From contig NZ_FUYB01000018.1 in the NCBI RefSeq assembly GCF_900167255.1, forward strand, positions 33,307-97,306: a stretch of DNA of 64,000 nt, read 5' to 3'. The notes beneath the pieces were generated by a model. The model was not told the origin of the DNA and searched no databases. It saw nothing but the letters and a program-made list of their open reading frames with translations. Position numbers and translations under genes: made by a program. This document shows positions 43,526 to 51,005 of the stretch, piece after piece (the first letter of the stretch is position 1; every line of letters starts with the position of its first letter). The DNA comes from Thiothrix eikelboomii. Lineage in GTDB: Bacteria; Pseudomonadota; Gammaproteobacteria; Thiotrichales; Thiotrichaceae.

Positions 43526-45127
43526 TTAAGCGGTTTTCCACCAGCGTAAGACTGCACGTTGACCGTCAAGATCCCAGTCATTTGCGATCACTTCCGGTGT
43601 ACCCACTTTGTCGGTGACTGCACCAATATAATTATTGAAAATAGGGATAATCGTGCCACCATCCTCACTGAGGAGCATCTGCATTTCGGCATACATTGTC
43701 GCCCGTTTGGCTTCGTCCAATTCAGCCCGTGCGGCTAATAATAGCTGATTGAATTTTTCATTTTTCCAAACCGTATCATTCCATTCTGCATCGGCTGCAT
43801 AGGCTGTAGAGAAAGCCCAGTCTTCGGTAGGGCGACCACCCCAATAGCAGAAGCAGAAAGGTTTCTTCATCCAGACATTCGACCAGTAACCATCACTAGG
43901 CTCACGAATGATTTCGACCTCAATCCCTGCTTTAGCGGCATGCTCTTTATAAAGCACAGCGGCATCAACCGCCCCCGCGAAGGCTGCATCTGAGGTACTT
44001 AATTGCACTTTCAAACCTTCTGCGCCCGCTTTTTTCAGGTGGAATTTAGCTTTTTCAGGATCATAAGCACGTTGGGGGAGATCTTTAGCGAGATAACGAT
44101 TTGCCCGTCCAATCGGATGATCATTACCCACATAACCGTGACCACGCAAGACCGTTTCCAGCATTGCATTACGATCCACCGCGTATTTGAGGGCTAAGCG
44201 TACATCAGCACTTTTGTAAGGATCAGTATCACAACGCATCGGCATCGAGTAATGCGCGTTACCACTGGTTTCAATTACACGCACGTTTTTATTCCGGGCT
44301 AACAAATGCAGGGTTTTTACATCCATCCGGTCAGCGGCATCAATTTCACCCGTGGTCAGCGCATTCACCCGTGCGGTAACATCAGCAATCGTGATAAATT
44401 CGGCAGAATCTAAATGTACAGTGCCTGCATTCCAATGGTTGGCAAATTTCTCTACCGATGTTTTCACGCCCGGTTCAAAATTCTTCAGTTTGTAGTAGCC
44501 GCAGCCTATACCGGATTTAGCATCAATCTTGCCCTCAGCATTGGCAGGCATGACCGCTAAATGGTAATCACTAAGTTGATAGGGTAAATCTGCATTGCCT
44601 TCTTTCAAAGTGATCAGTAGGGTATGATCACCATCGGCTTGCAGATCGCTAAAGGCATCGACGATAACTTTTGCCCCAGATTTACTGTCGGCCCCGCCGT
44701 GATGTTTAAACGAAGCAATCACATCGTTGGCAGTCATTTTCTGACCATTATGGAACTCAACGCCTTGGCGGAGTTTAAATACCCATTTCTTAGCGCCTTC
44801 GCTGGCCTCCCAAGTTTCGGCAAGCTCGGAACCAAGCTGACCATTGGCTGCAACTTGCGTCAAATAATTGTGGATGGTTTTGCCTACCGACTGCATGCAG
44901 TTGTTTTCGTAGGTGGCAGGATCGAGGGAGTCAGTGGTAGAACCATGCCCTGTACCGATTTTGAGGTGTCCCCCTTTTTTAGGTTCTGAGGCAGCATAGG
45001 CGGGTTTGCCGAATAGAACTGAAGGGGCAGCGGCACTGAGACCGAATAGAGCAGCTGCTTTTAGGAAGTCGCGTCGCGATAGTCGACCTGCTCTTAAATC
45101 AAGGTCGAGCTGTTTTAAATCAGTCAT
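43526..45127 (-). CDS. ABC importer substrate-binding protein, DppA/SBP5 family, Tat-exported
   Basis: 533 residues from ATG 45127, chosen because GGAGGAG lies about 6 nt upstream; a longer reading to 45193 places this box inside the gene. The N-terminus has a Tat motif SRRDFLKAAALFGLSAAAPS ending near AYA at about residue 46. The SBP_bac_5 body follows: SLDPATYENN, LAETWEASEGAKKWVFKLRQ and VEFHNGQKMTANDVIASF. It binds the substrate in the periplasm and delivers it to the DppBC channel. Tat export suggests folding before export. The gene heads the operon; a 27-bp palindrome lies in the divergent promoter region upstream. Confidence 0.93.
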   Translation of the reverse strand: MTDLKQLDLDLRAGRLSRRDFLKAAALFGLSAAAPSVLFGKPAYAASEPKKGGHLKIGTGHGSTTDSLDPATYENNCMQSVGKTIHNYLTQVAANGQLGSELAETWEASEGAKKWVFKLRQGVEFHNGQKMTANDVIASFKHHGGADSKSGAKVIVDAFSDLQADGDHTLLITLKEGNADLPYQLSDYHLAVMPANAEGKIDAKSGIGCGYYKLKNFEPGVKTSVEKFANHWNAGTVHLDSAEFITIADVTARVNALTTGEIDAADRMDVKTLHLLARNKNVRVIETSGNAHYSMPMRCDTDPYKSADVRLALKYAVDRNAMLETVLRGHGYVGNDHPIGRANRYLAKDLPQRAYDPEKAKFHLKKAGAEGLKVQLSTSDAAFAGAVDAAVLYKEHAAKAGIEVEIIREPSDGYWSNVWMKKPFCFCYWGGRPTEDWAFSTAYAADAEWNDTVWKNEKFNQLLLAARAELDEAKRATMYAEMQMLLSEDGGTIIPIFNNYIGAVTDKVGTPEVIANDWDLDGQRAVLRWWKTA

Positions 45128-45253
45128 ACACATCTCCTCCACTAACTGTGTGATGGTAGTTATTGACCCTTCACTAGCGAATAAAGGGATCAATCACGAT
45201 GGCACTTAGAAAAATAGCGATTAGCAATATTTTCAAGCACTTTAAACTCTCCT

Positions 45254-45280
45254 ATAAATGACTGTAACAGTGTCATTTAT
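45254..45280. promoter_or_regulatory. Operator-like palindrome between the ABC importer and hydrolase genes
   Basis: Arms ATAAATGAC (45254-45262) and GTCATTTAT (45272-45280) are perfect inverted repeats of 9 bp around a 9-bp centre, and an inner ACTGTAACAGT palindrome overlaps it. It lies in the 182-bp gap between the divergent importer operon (start 45127) and the alpha/beta hydrolase gene (start 45310), 30 bp before the latter. Shape and position fit a dimeric repressor or activator site controlling both. No regulator gene is adjacent. Confidence 0.55.
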
Positions 45281-45309
45281 GAATTGAAAGTAGAGGCCTA
45301 TCACAACTT

Positions 45310-46254
45310 ATGTCTACTAGAATTTCAGCAGAAGGCTATACGCATTTGCTTAATACAGAATATTGGGCGTTTATTAACTTAATTAACCACTTTTTTCCTG
45401 AAGATTTTGCGGCTCGACCGGTGGATGAGCAACGGCAGGCTTATCATTTAATGTTGGCTAGTCTGGCTGTCCCTTATCCGACCAATCTGAGCAGTCATGA
45501 TCAGTACTTAAGCACTGATAGGGGCTTAATACCGATTCGTTCCTATCAAATGCTTGCTAAGCAGGCAAGAGCGCAGCTTATTTATTTTCACGGTGGTGGT
45601 TTTGTCTTGGGTGGGCTAGAGAGCCATGATGGGATTTGTGCGGATTTGTGTGCAGCAACGGGCTGGCCGCTGACTGCAGTTGAATATCGCTTAGCCCCCG
45701 AGCATTTATTTCCGGCTGCCCTTGAGGATGCGATGGCGGCCTATCAAGCACTTGCGGAGCAAACGAATTTGCCTTTAATCCTGATAGGCGATAGTGCAGG
45801 GGCTTGTTTAGCTGCTCATGTTGCCCATCAGCGACGTGGACAGGCCAAAGCACCGCTGGCACAAGTTTTAATTTATCCGGTATTAGGTTCGGATTTGAGT
45901 TTAGACAGTTATGAGCGCTATGCCCTAGCCCCCTTACTCAGTACCGCCAGCCTGACAAGTTATTGGCAAAGCTGGTTAGGTTCTAAACAGATCCCGCCAC
46001 AATTAGCTGGCATTCCACTCGCCGATGCCGATTTTAGCGGCTTACCTACAACCCTTGTGTTTAGTGCAGAGTTTGATCCTTTAGTCGATGAAGCGCGGGT
46101 ATATTGTGAAAAAATTCAAGCCGCCGGTGGTAAAGCAACTTGGTATCACGAGCAAGGTTTAACGCATGGTTATTTGCATGCACGCCACCAGCTGGCAGCT
46201 GCCAAAGCAAGTTTTGTACGGATACACACCGCGTTAAAGGCTTTAGTCGCTTAA
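45310..46254 (+). CDS. Alpha/beta hydrolase, hormone-sensitive-lipase family esterase
   Basis: 314 residues. The oxyanion-hole motif YFHGGGFVLGGLESHDG lies near residue 94, the nucleophile elbow LIGDSAGACLAAHVA near 160 (Ser in GDSAG), the acid in FDPLVDEARVY near 255, and the catalytic His in LTHGYLH near 285. These are the group IV (HSL) esterase marks. It likely cleaves small esters in the cytoplasm; no signal peptide is seen. It diverges from the ABC importer and its end overlaps the choline-sulfatase gene by 4 nt in convergent orientation. Natural substrate unknown. Confidence 0.9.
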   Translation: MSTRISAEGYTHLLNTEYWAFINLINHFFPEDFAARPVDEQRQAYHLMLASLAVPYPTNLSSHDQYLSTDRGLIPIRSYQMLAKQARAQLIYFHGGGFVLGGLESHDGICADLCAATGWPLTAVEYRLAPEHLFPAALEDAMAAYQALAEQTNLPLILIGDSAGACLAAHVAHQRRGQAKAPLAQVLIYPVLGSDLSLDSYERYALAPLLSTASLTSYWQSWLGSKQIPPQLAGIPLADADFSGLPTTLVFSAEFDPLVDEARVYCEKIQAAGGKATWYHEQGLTHGYLHARHQLAAAKASFVRIHTALKALVA

Positions 46255-47768
46255 GGCTTGGGATAGCGGTTATTCGCCTCCAGTACATTTAAGTCGAGGT
46301 GATTACGCATATAACGTTGGGTTGCATCCTGCTGTGGTTGGTAGTCCCAAGATTTAAATTTACCCTTGCGATTCGCCGCATCCACTAGGTGACGGCAAGC
46401 TTGGCTATGCAGCACGGCTTGCTGAAAACTGGCTAAATCCCAACGGCTTTGCAATTGCTGCTGGAAACTCTGCAAAACCTCTGTATACGCTGGATCCTTC
46501 GCTAAGTTATTCAGCTCATGCGGGTCAGCTTGGAGATCAAATAACTGCAGGGGATCAGCTTCGCAATAGTTAAATTTGAACCTGCCTTGGCGAATCATCA
46601 CCATCGGTGCTACCGAGCCTTCTGCACAATATTCGGCATAGACGACCCGATCCGCTTGCTCTTGGCCTTGGGCTAAACTCACCAAACTCACACCATCAAT
46701 CGGGCAGGCGACTTGCTTTGGGTCAACACCCGCCAATTCCATTAAACTGGGCAGAATATCTTGAGCCGCCACGGGCGTTGATACGCTGCGACTGCTAAAT
46801 TGCTGAGGTGCGTGCCATACCAGCGGAATGCGCATTGCATATTCGTAGAAACACATTTTGTACCATAAGCCGCGCTCACCGAGCATATCACCGTGGTCGG
46901 CACAAAACAGAATCACGGTATTATCCGCAAAATCACAATCACCCAGCACTTGTAGCAATTCACCGATTTTATCGTCTAAATAGCTAATATTGGCGTAGTA
47001 AGCACGGCGGGCGCGGTAGATTTGCTCTTCGGTGATAGAGTAGTTTGTGTAATTGACCGCATCGTAGAGACGCTGAGAGTGCTGATCCTGCTCAGGATAA
47101 GGCATAGACGGCACCCTAGGCATCGGGATTTCAGTATTTTCATACAAATCCCAATATTTTTGGCGTGCTACATAAGGGTCATGGGGATGGGTAAAGCTTA
47201 CGGTTAAGCAGAAAGGGCGTGGATCAAGGCGGCGAGCATATTGATACAACTTTAAGCGGGCGAAATAAGCGACTTCATCATCAAATTCCAATTGATTACT
47301 GATTTCTGCTATGCCAGCTTCAGTGACCGAGTGCAGATTGTGATACCACCAATCAATACGAGTGAGTGGGTCACGCCAATCGGGTGTCCAGCCAAAATCA
47401 GCCGGATAAATATCTGTTGTTAAGCGCTCTTCAAAGCCATGTAATTGATCAGGGCCAACGAAATGCATCTTGCCACTTAAAGCCGTTTGATAGCCATTTA
47501 AGCGTAAGTAGTGTGCGAAACTAGGGGTGCTCGCCGGAAATTCAGCGGCATTATCATAAATTCCCGAGCGTGAAGGTAATTGTCCGGTCATAAAACTGCC
47601 CCGGGCAGGCGTGCATAAAGGGCTAGCACAATAGGCGTTTTCAAATTTAACGCCCTGCTTAATTAAGCCTTTGAGATGCGGAGCATGCAGGTATTGGAGC
47701 ATAGATTCATCGAGCAGACAGCCGGTCATTTGATCGACCATTAGAATGAGAAAATTCGGTTGAGTCAT
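46251..47768 (-). CDS. betC: Choline-sulfatase
   Basis: 505 residues of the type I sulfatase family. The formylglycine motif CTPARGSFMTGQ lies near residue 52 (Cys is the modified residue; C-x-P-x-R), with metal-binding LMVDQMTG at the start and CADHGDMLGERGLW near 290. The block LSGKMHFVGPDQLHGFEERL followed by TTDIYPADFGWTPDW closely matches choline-sulfatases. The C-terminal choline-sulfatase extension (FQQAVLHSQACRHLVDAANR) is present. It hydrolyses choline-O-sulfate to choline and sulfate, feeding glycine betaine synthesis. betA and betB are not in the window. No signal peptide, so it is cytoplasmic. Together with the nearby carnitine genes it points to quaternary-amine use. Confidence 0.9.
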   Translation of the reverse strand: MTQPNFLILMVDQMTGCLLDESMLQYLHAPHLKGLIKQGVKFENAYCASPLCTPARGSFMTGQLPSRSGIYDNAAEFPASTPSFAHYLRLNGYQTALSGKMHFVGPDQLHGFEERLTTDIYPADFGWTPDWRDPLTRIDWWYHNLHSVTEAGIAEISNQLEFDDEVAYFARLKLYQYARRLDPRPFCLTVSFTHPHDPYVARQKYWDLYENTEIPMPRVPSMPYPEQDQHSQRLYDAVNYTNYSITEEQIYRARRAYYANISYLDDKIGELLQVLGDCDFADNTVILFCADHGDMLGERGLWYKMCFYEYAMRIPLVWHAPQQFSSRSVSTPVAAQDILPSLMELAGVDPKQVACPIDGVSLVSLAQGQEQADRVVYAEYCAEGSVAPMVMIRQGRFKFNYCEADPLQLFDLQADPHELNNLAKDPAYTEVLQSFQQQLQSRWDLASFQQAVLHSQACRHLVDAANRKGKFKSWDYQPQQDATQRYMRNHLDLNVLEANNRYPKP

Positions 47769-47816
47769 GGTGCGCGCTTACTGTAGTGGTAATATGGCCT
47801 AGCCTAGCTGAGTGTT

Positions 47817-47845
47817 AGTTATTTTGCAGTAGCGAGTTGTGCTAT
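47817..47845. repeat. Direct repeat, left copy flanking the tannase-like gene
   Basis: This 29-bp segment (core TTATTTTGCAGTAG) matches 49712-49740 at 27 of 29 positions, same orientation. Weaker likeness extends about 30 bp further upstream of both copies (TAGTGG, TATGG). The two copies bracket the tannase-like gene and about 1.9 kb of DNA. Confidence 0.75.
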
Positions 47846-47963
47846 CGGTTTGAGTGGTACTAGACAAATAGACTTTATGGTCGTTGATCAAGTGGATCTA
47901 GCGCTATAAGCAGGACGGTGTGTTCCACGCCCTGCATTGTGGTACGGTATTTTGTGGTTATTG

Positions 47964-49439
47964 TTATTGTGTTATCGAACCCATCCAAGCAAACAACTCT
48001 GCTAGATCGTAATCACCAGAGTGTGGCCTTTCCCAACCCAGCTCAAAGTTCATATTTACAACCAGACCGGTATTCATGAGTTTGGTATAAAGATTGACAG
48101 GGACTGTAAAGGCGGTATCCCGATCTTTGGTACCGTGACGGATATACCAATTCTTTGCCAGCGTTGCGCTATTCTTGCCAATAAAGTTCATCGGATTCAT
48201 CAGGTAAACCCGGTCTTTTATGTTCTGGGGTACAGTAGATCCCGGACTCAATCGGTTGGCGACGTAATCGGTAAAGACATTGATATTGGTATTACTGCTA
48301 CCAAACAGGTTATTTTCAAAAGAACCACCCGGACGCATAGGCGCTGGATCACTCGGGTTACCCAACCAGTCGAACGCAGGTGGGTTTTTGATCGGTGACC
48401 AGCGCCCCACATAGGAAAGGTAGGCATTAAAATTAACGGCTGTTGCCTTGCCATCTTTGACTGTTAGCCATGTCTTGTCGGCAAGATTTGCGCCTTTGTT
48501 TAATTGCTCCTGTGCGGATGCGAGCAAAAAGGAGGTGATGTAATTCTGCATATTAGCCGTCGTGAGCGGTTGATTGTTATCCACTCGTCGCAAGGCCAGA
48601 CCATTCAGATACCCTGAATACAGAGCCATCAACTCACCCGAAATCTCCATCTGGGTATCATCGAATCCATATACGGACGCACCCGTGCTATCCGTATCAA
48701 TGTTGACTCGGTTATACAGCCACTCATAAGCACTGTCAGCATTTTCTAGATCAACAATGGGACAAAATGCCGCAGCAGCAAAGATATTATCCTTGGCATC
48801 GGCTGCACCAATTTCCTTCAGATAAGGCTCAAACAGCGGGTCATTCCCAGAGCTGCCGAGCAGCGATGACATAGCCCCCCCAGCACTGGTTCCATTAGAA
48901 ATGATTTTTTCAGCACTGCCAGGTATAACCTCATCATTATGACGCAGGTAACGCACGGCTGCTTTCAGGTCAACAATGCCTGCTGGTGCTTTACCAGTAT
49001 ATACACCATTAACTTCGGCAGTATTACCCCGTGCGCCAGCGGAGGCGACAATATAACCTTTGGACAGCGCCACCGCTGCCGAGGTGGTGCGGTCTGTTTC
49101 GTCACTGATTGTGAACGCTGTCGTGGTGAAAGTTAATGGTTTTGCCGGACGATAACCACCGACTAGGTTGGGGAAGAAAATGGGCGCGGTCTGGTTGTCT
49201 ACTAGAGTGGTTGGCACATAAATATTCATGTACTGGTAGTTGAGATCAGTCGGTTTATCAACATAGACAATATTCGTATAGGCGCGGTAAGAGACAGAGC
49301 TGCCATCCACCGTGATGGTATTGAGAACGTAAGCGTCTTTGTTAAATGCTAGGGTATCGACTGTAGTAACAGTATCATTATCGTCGCAGCTACTTAGTAG
49401 TGCACAGGCAACACAGATTGCCAGTAAGCGTAATTTCAT
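47964..49439 (-). CDS. Tannase/feruloyl-esterase-like (subtype B tannase) lipoprotein
   Basis: 491 residues. It has a lipoprotein signal: MKLRLLAICVACALLSSC with the lipobox LLSSC and Cys18, so it should be anchored in a membrane, probably facing the periplasm or cell surface. The alpha/beta-hydrolase nucleophile is in ISNGTSAGGAMSSLLGSSG (near residue 193, GTSAG). The late Asp/His region contains WYIRHGTKDRDTAFTVPVNL and WERPHSGDYDLAELFAW. These match bacterial subtype B tannases, which cleave gallate-type or similar aromatic esters. Substrate here is unknown. It stands alone with both neighbours unrelated, and direct repeats at 47.82 and 49.71 kb flank it, suggesting acquisition as a unit. 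Confidence 0.82.
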   Translation of the reverse strand: MKLRLLAICVACALLSSCDDNDTVTTVDTLAFNKDAYVLNTITVDGSSVSYRAYTNIVYVDKPTDLNYQYMNIYVPTTLVDNQTAPIFFPNLVGGYRPAKPLTFTTTAFTISDETDRTTSAAVALSKGYIVASAGARGNTAEVNGVYTGKAPAGIVDLKAAVRYLRHNDEVIPGSAEKIISNGTSAGGAMSSLLGSSGNDPLFEPYLKEIGAADAKDNIFAAAAFCPIVDLENADSAYEWLYNRVNIDTDSTGASVYGFDDTQMEISGELMALYSGYLNGLALRRVDNNQPLTTANMQNYITSFLLASAQEQLNKGANLADKTWLTVKDGKATAVNFNAYLSYVGRWSPIKNPPAFDWLGNPSDPAPMRPGGSFENNLFGSSNTNINVFTDYVANRLSPGSTVPQNIKDRVYLMNPMNFIGKNSATLAKNWYIRHGTKDRDTAFTVPVNLYTKLMNTGLVVNMNFELGWERPHSGDYDLAELFAWMGSITQ

Positions 49440-49749
49440 TAGGTATGACTCCTTCGATGGGTTTATAGGTCATGCAGTTAACTGGGCAGTCCCTTACCCA
49501 TCAACCTGCAAGAGCACGACTAGGCCTACTAGTAATTTGTTGCCTGAGTGATCATATTTACTTGTAGCAACAGCATAATGACGGTAATAAAGGGAAACAA
49601 TAGATGGTTTGTGAACAAACTGTTTCCTTTTGAGAACAATGGAGAGGTATGAGGCCTGAACGAAGTGTCAATTTATGTTGAGCGAGCATCTAGTGGGTAG
49701 TATGGACTGACAGTTATTTTGCAGTAGTGAGTTTTGCTATGCTGTATAG
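49440..49749. other. 310-bp intergenic region between tannase-like gene and dinB
   Basis: No convincing ORF. It holds the divergent promoters for the tannase-like gene (minus) and dinB (plus). The right direct repeat occupies 49712-49740, ending 9 bp before the dinB ATG. A small hairpin-like TTTGTGAACAAA (49608-49619) followed by a second GTTTCC/GAACAA stretch occurs in the middle. I could not identify a LexA box with the CTG-N10-CAG spacing. Confidence 0.5.
49712..49740. repeat. Direct repeat, right copy, next to the dinB start
   Basis: 27 of 29 bases match 47817-47845. The copy lies just upstream of dinB, so it may be the original dinB leader sequence and the left copy a duplicate made when the tannase gene was inserted, or the reverse. 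Confidence 0.75.
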
Positions 49750-50829
49750 ATGGCTGATACTGAACTTCGCAAAATTATTCACATCGACATGGACTGCTTT
49801 TATGCGGCCATTGAAGCGCGTGATAATCCCACGCTGCGCGGCAAAGCTATCGCAGTCGGAGGTTCGCCCGATGCGCGAGGTGTGGTCGCAACCTGTTCGT
49901 ATGAAGCCCGTCGGTTTGGTGTACATTCTGCGATGCCAATGAAAACTGCCTTGCGTTTATGCCCGGAGCTGATTCGTGTGCCACCTCGCCGGGCGGTGTA
50001 TCAGGCGGTTTCTGAGCAAATCCAGAGTATCTTCACTGCTTATACTGAGTTGATCGAGCCTTTATCTTTAGATGAGGCTTATTTAGATGTCAGCCATGCT
50101 CGCCAGTATCAAGGTAGTGCTACGCTGATCGCTAAAGAAATTCGTTCCCGTATTTGGCAGGAGCAGCGACTGACCGCTTCTGCAGGCATTGCTCCGAATA
50201 AGTTCTTAGCTAAAGTAGCCAGTGATTGGCATAAGCCCAACGGTCAATTTGTGATTCGTCCTCAAGCCATCGCTGAGTTTATGCTGAGTTTGCCGGTGAA
50301 GAAAATTCCGGGTGTGGGTCGGGTGACTGCCGAACGAATGGCTGAGCTAGGAATTCAAACCTGTGCCGATTTGCAAGCCTGGTCGTTAGCTAAGCTGGGT
50401 ACCGAGTTTGGGCGTTTTGGTAGCCGTTTGTATGAATTAGCGCGTGGAATCGATCAGCGGCCCGTGAGTGTCGATAACAGTTATAAATCTATTAGTGTAG
50501 AAGATACTTTTGCCACCGACTTACTCGATTTAGCCGCTTGCTATGCTGAATTACCAGCTTTGTTTCATGCTTTAGAACAGCGCTTAGCCAAAGCACAAGC
50601 CAGCCAGCGGTTAGTGCCGAAAAGCTTAGTGGTGAAATTACGCTTTCATGATTTTGTACTAACAACTGCACAAACGAGTACCCAGGTGGTGGCGCAGCCT
50701 TTATTTTTGCCCTTGATTAAACAAGCGTGGGATCGGCGACAAGTCCCCGTTCGTTTATTGGGAGTTGGGGTGCATTTTGCTGAGCCTTGGCAGCCGGAAC
50801 AGTTGAGTTTGGGGCTAAAACTCTTTTGA
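49750..50829 (+). CDS. dinB: DNA polymerase IV (Y family)
   Basis: 359 residues. IIHIDMDCFYAAIEARDNP (near residue 9) carries the first catalytic Asp pair and the steric Phe-Tyr, YEARRFGVHSAMP is at about 51-63, and LSLDEAYLDVSHA (near 103) has the catalytic Asp-Glu. The helix-hairpin-helix KKIPGVGRVTAERM lies near 182. The little-finger domain follows, and the C-terminus ends EQLSLGLKLF, where the terminal QLSLGLF-type motif is the beta-clamp binding peptide. It carries out error-prone translesion synthesis. The ATG lies 9 bp after the right direct repeat. No recognisable SOS box was found. Confidence 0.95.
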   Translation: MADTELRKIIHIDMDCFYAAIEARDNPTLRGKAIAVGGSPDARGVVATCSYEARRFGVHSAMPMKTALRLCPELIRVPPRRAVYQAVSEQIQSIFTAYTELIEPLSLDEAYLDVSHARQYQGSATLIAKEIRSRIWQEQRLTASAGIAPNKFLAKVASDWHKPNGQFVIRPQAIAEFMLSLPVKKIPGVGRVTAERMAELGIQTCADLQAWSLAKLGTEFGRFGSRLYELARGIDQRPVSVDNSYKSISVEDTFATDLLDLAACYAELPALFHALEQRLAKAQASQRLVPKSLVVKLRFHDFVLTTAQTSTQVVAQPLFLPLIKQAWDRRQVPVRLLGVGVHFAEPWQPEQLSLGLKLF

Positions 50830-50942
50830 AAGCCTGATACTAAGTTCCATCCCCGATAATCTCCATAAGGAAAAAGATAGGCCAGTCACTGTTAGCGATT
50901 GGTATTCTGCAAATAGGCGGTCGATGGGAGTCAATAAAAGGC

Positions 50943-50975
50943 AGCTTAGAACCTGCAAACGTTCTCTGCTAAGCT
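50943..50975. promoter_or_regulatory. Stem-loop upstream of the pabB-pabC fusion gene
   Basis: Arms AGCTTAG (50943-50949) and CTAAGCT (50969-50975), with inner AGAAC/GTTCT pairing, form a bulged hairpin about 30 bp before the ATG at 51006. CCCTTTAATCT follows, which is too weak a U-run for a sure terminator. It may end the dinB message or act in the pabBC leader. Confidence 0.4.
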
Positions 50976-51005
50976 TGCGCCCTTTAATCTCAATCTAATC
51001 TAAAA

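Noticed and set aside
49440..49749. LexA box before dinB
   Set aside because: I could not find a sequence with the proper CTG-N10-CAG form; a weak look-alike would be speculation.
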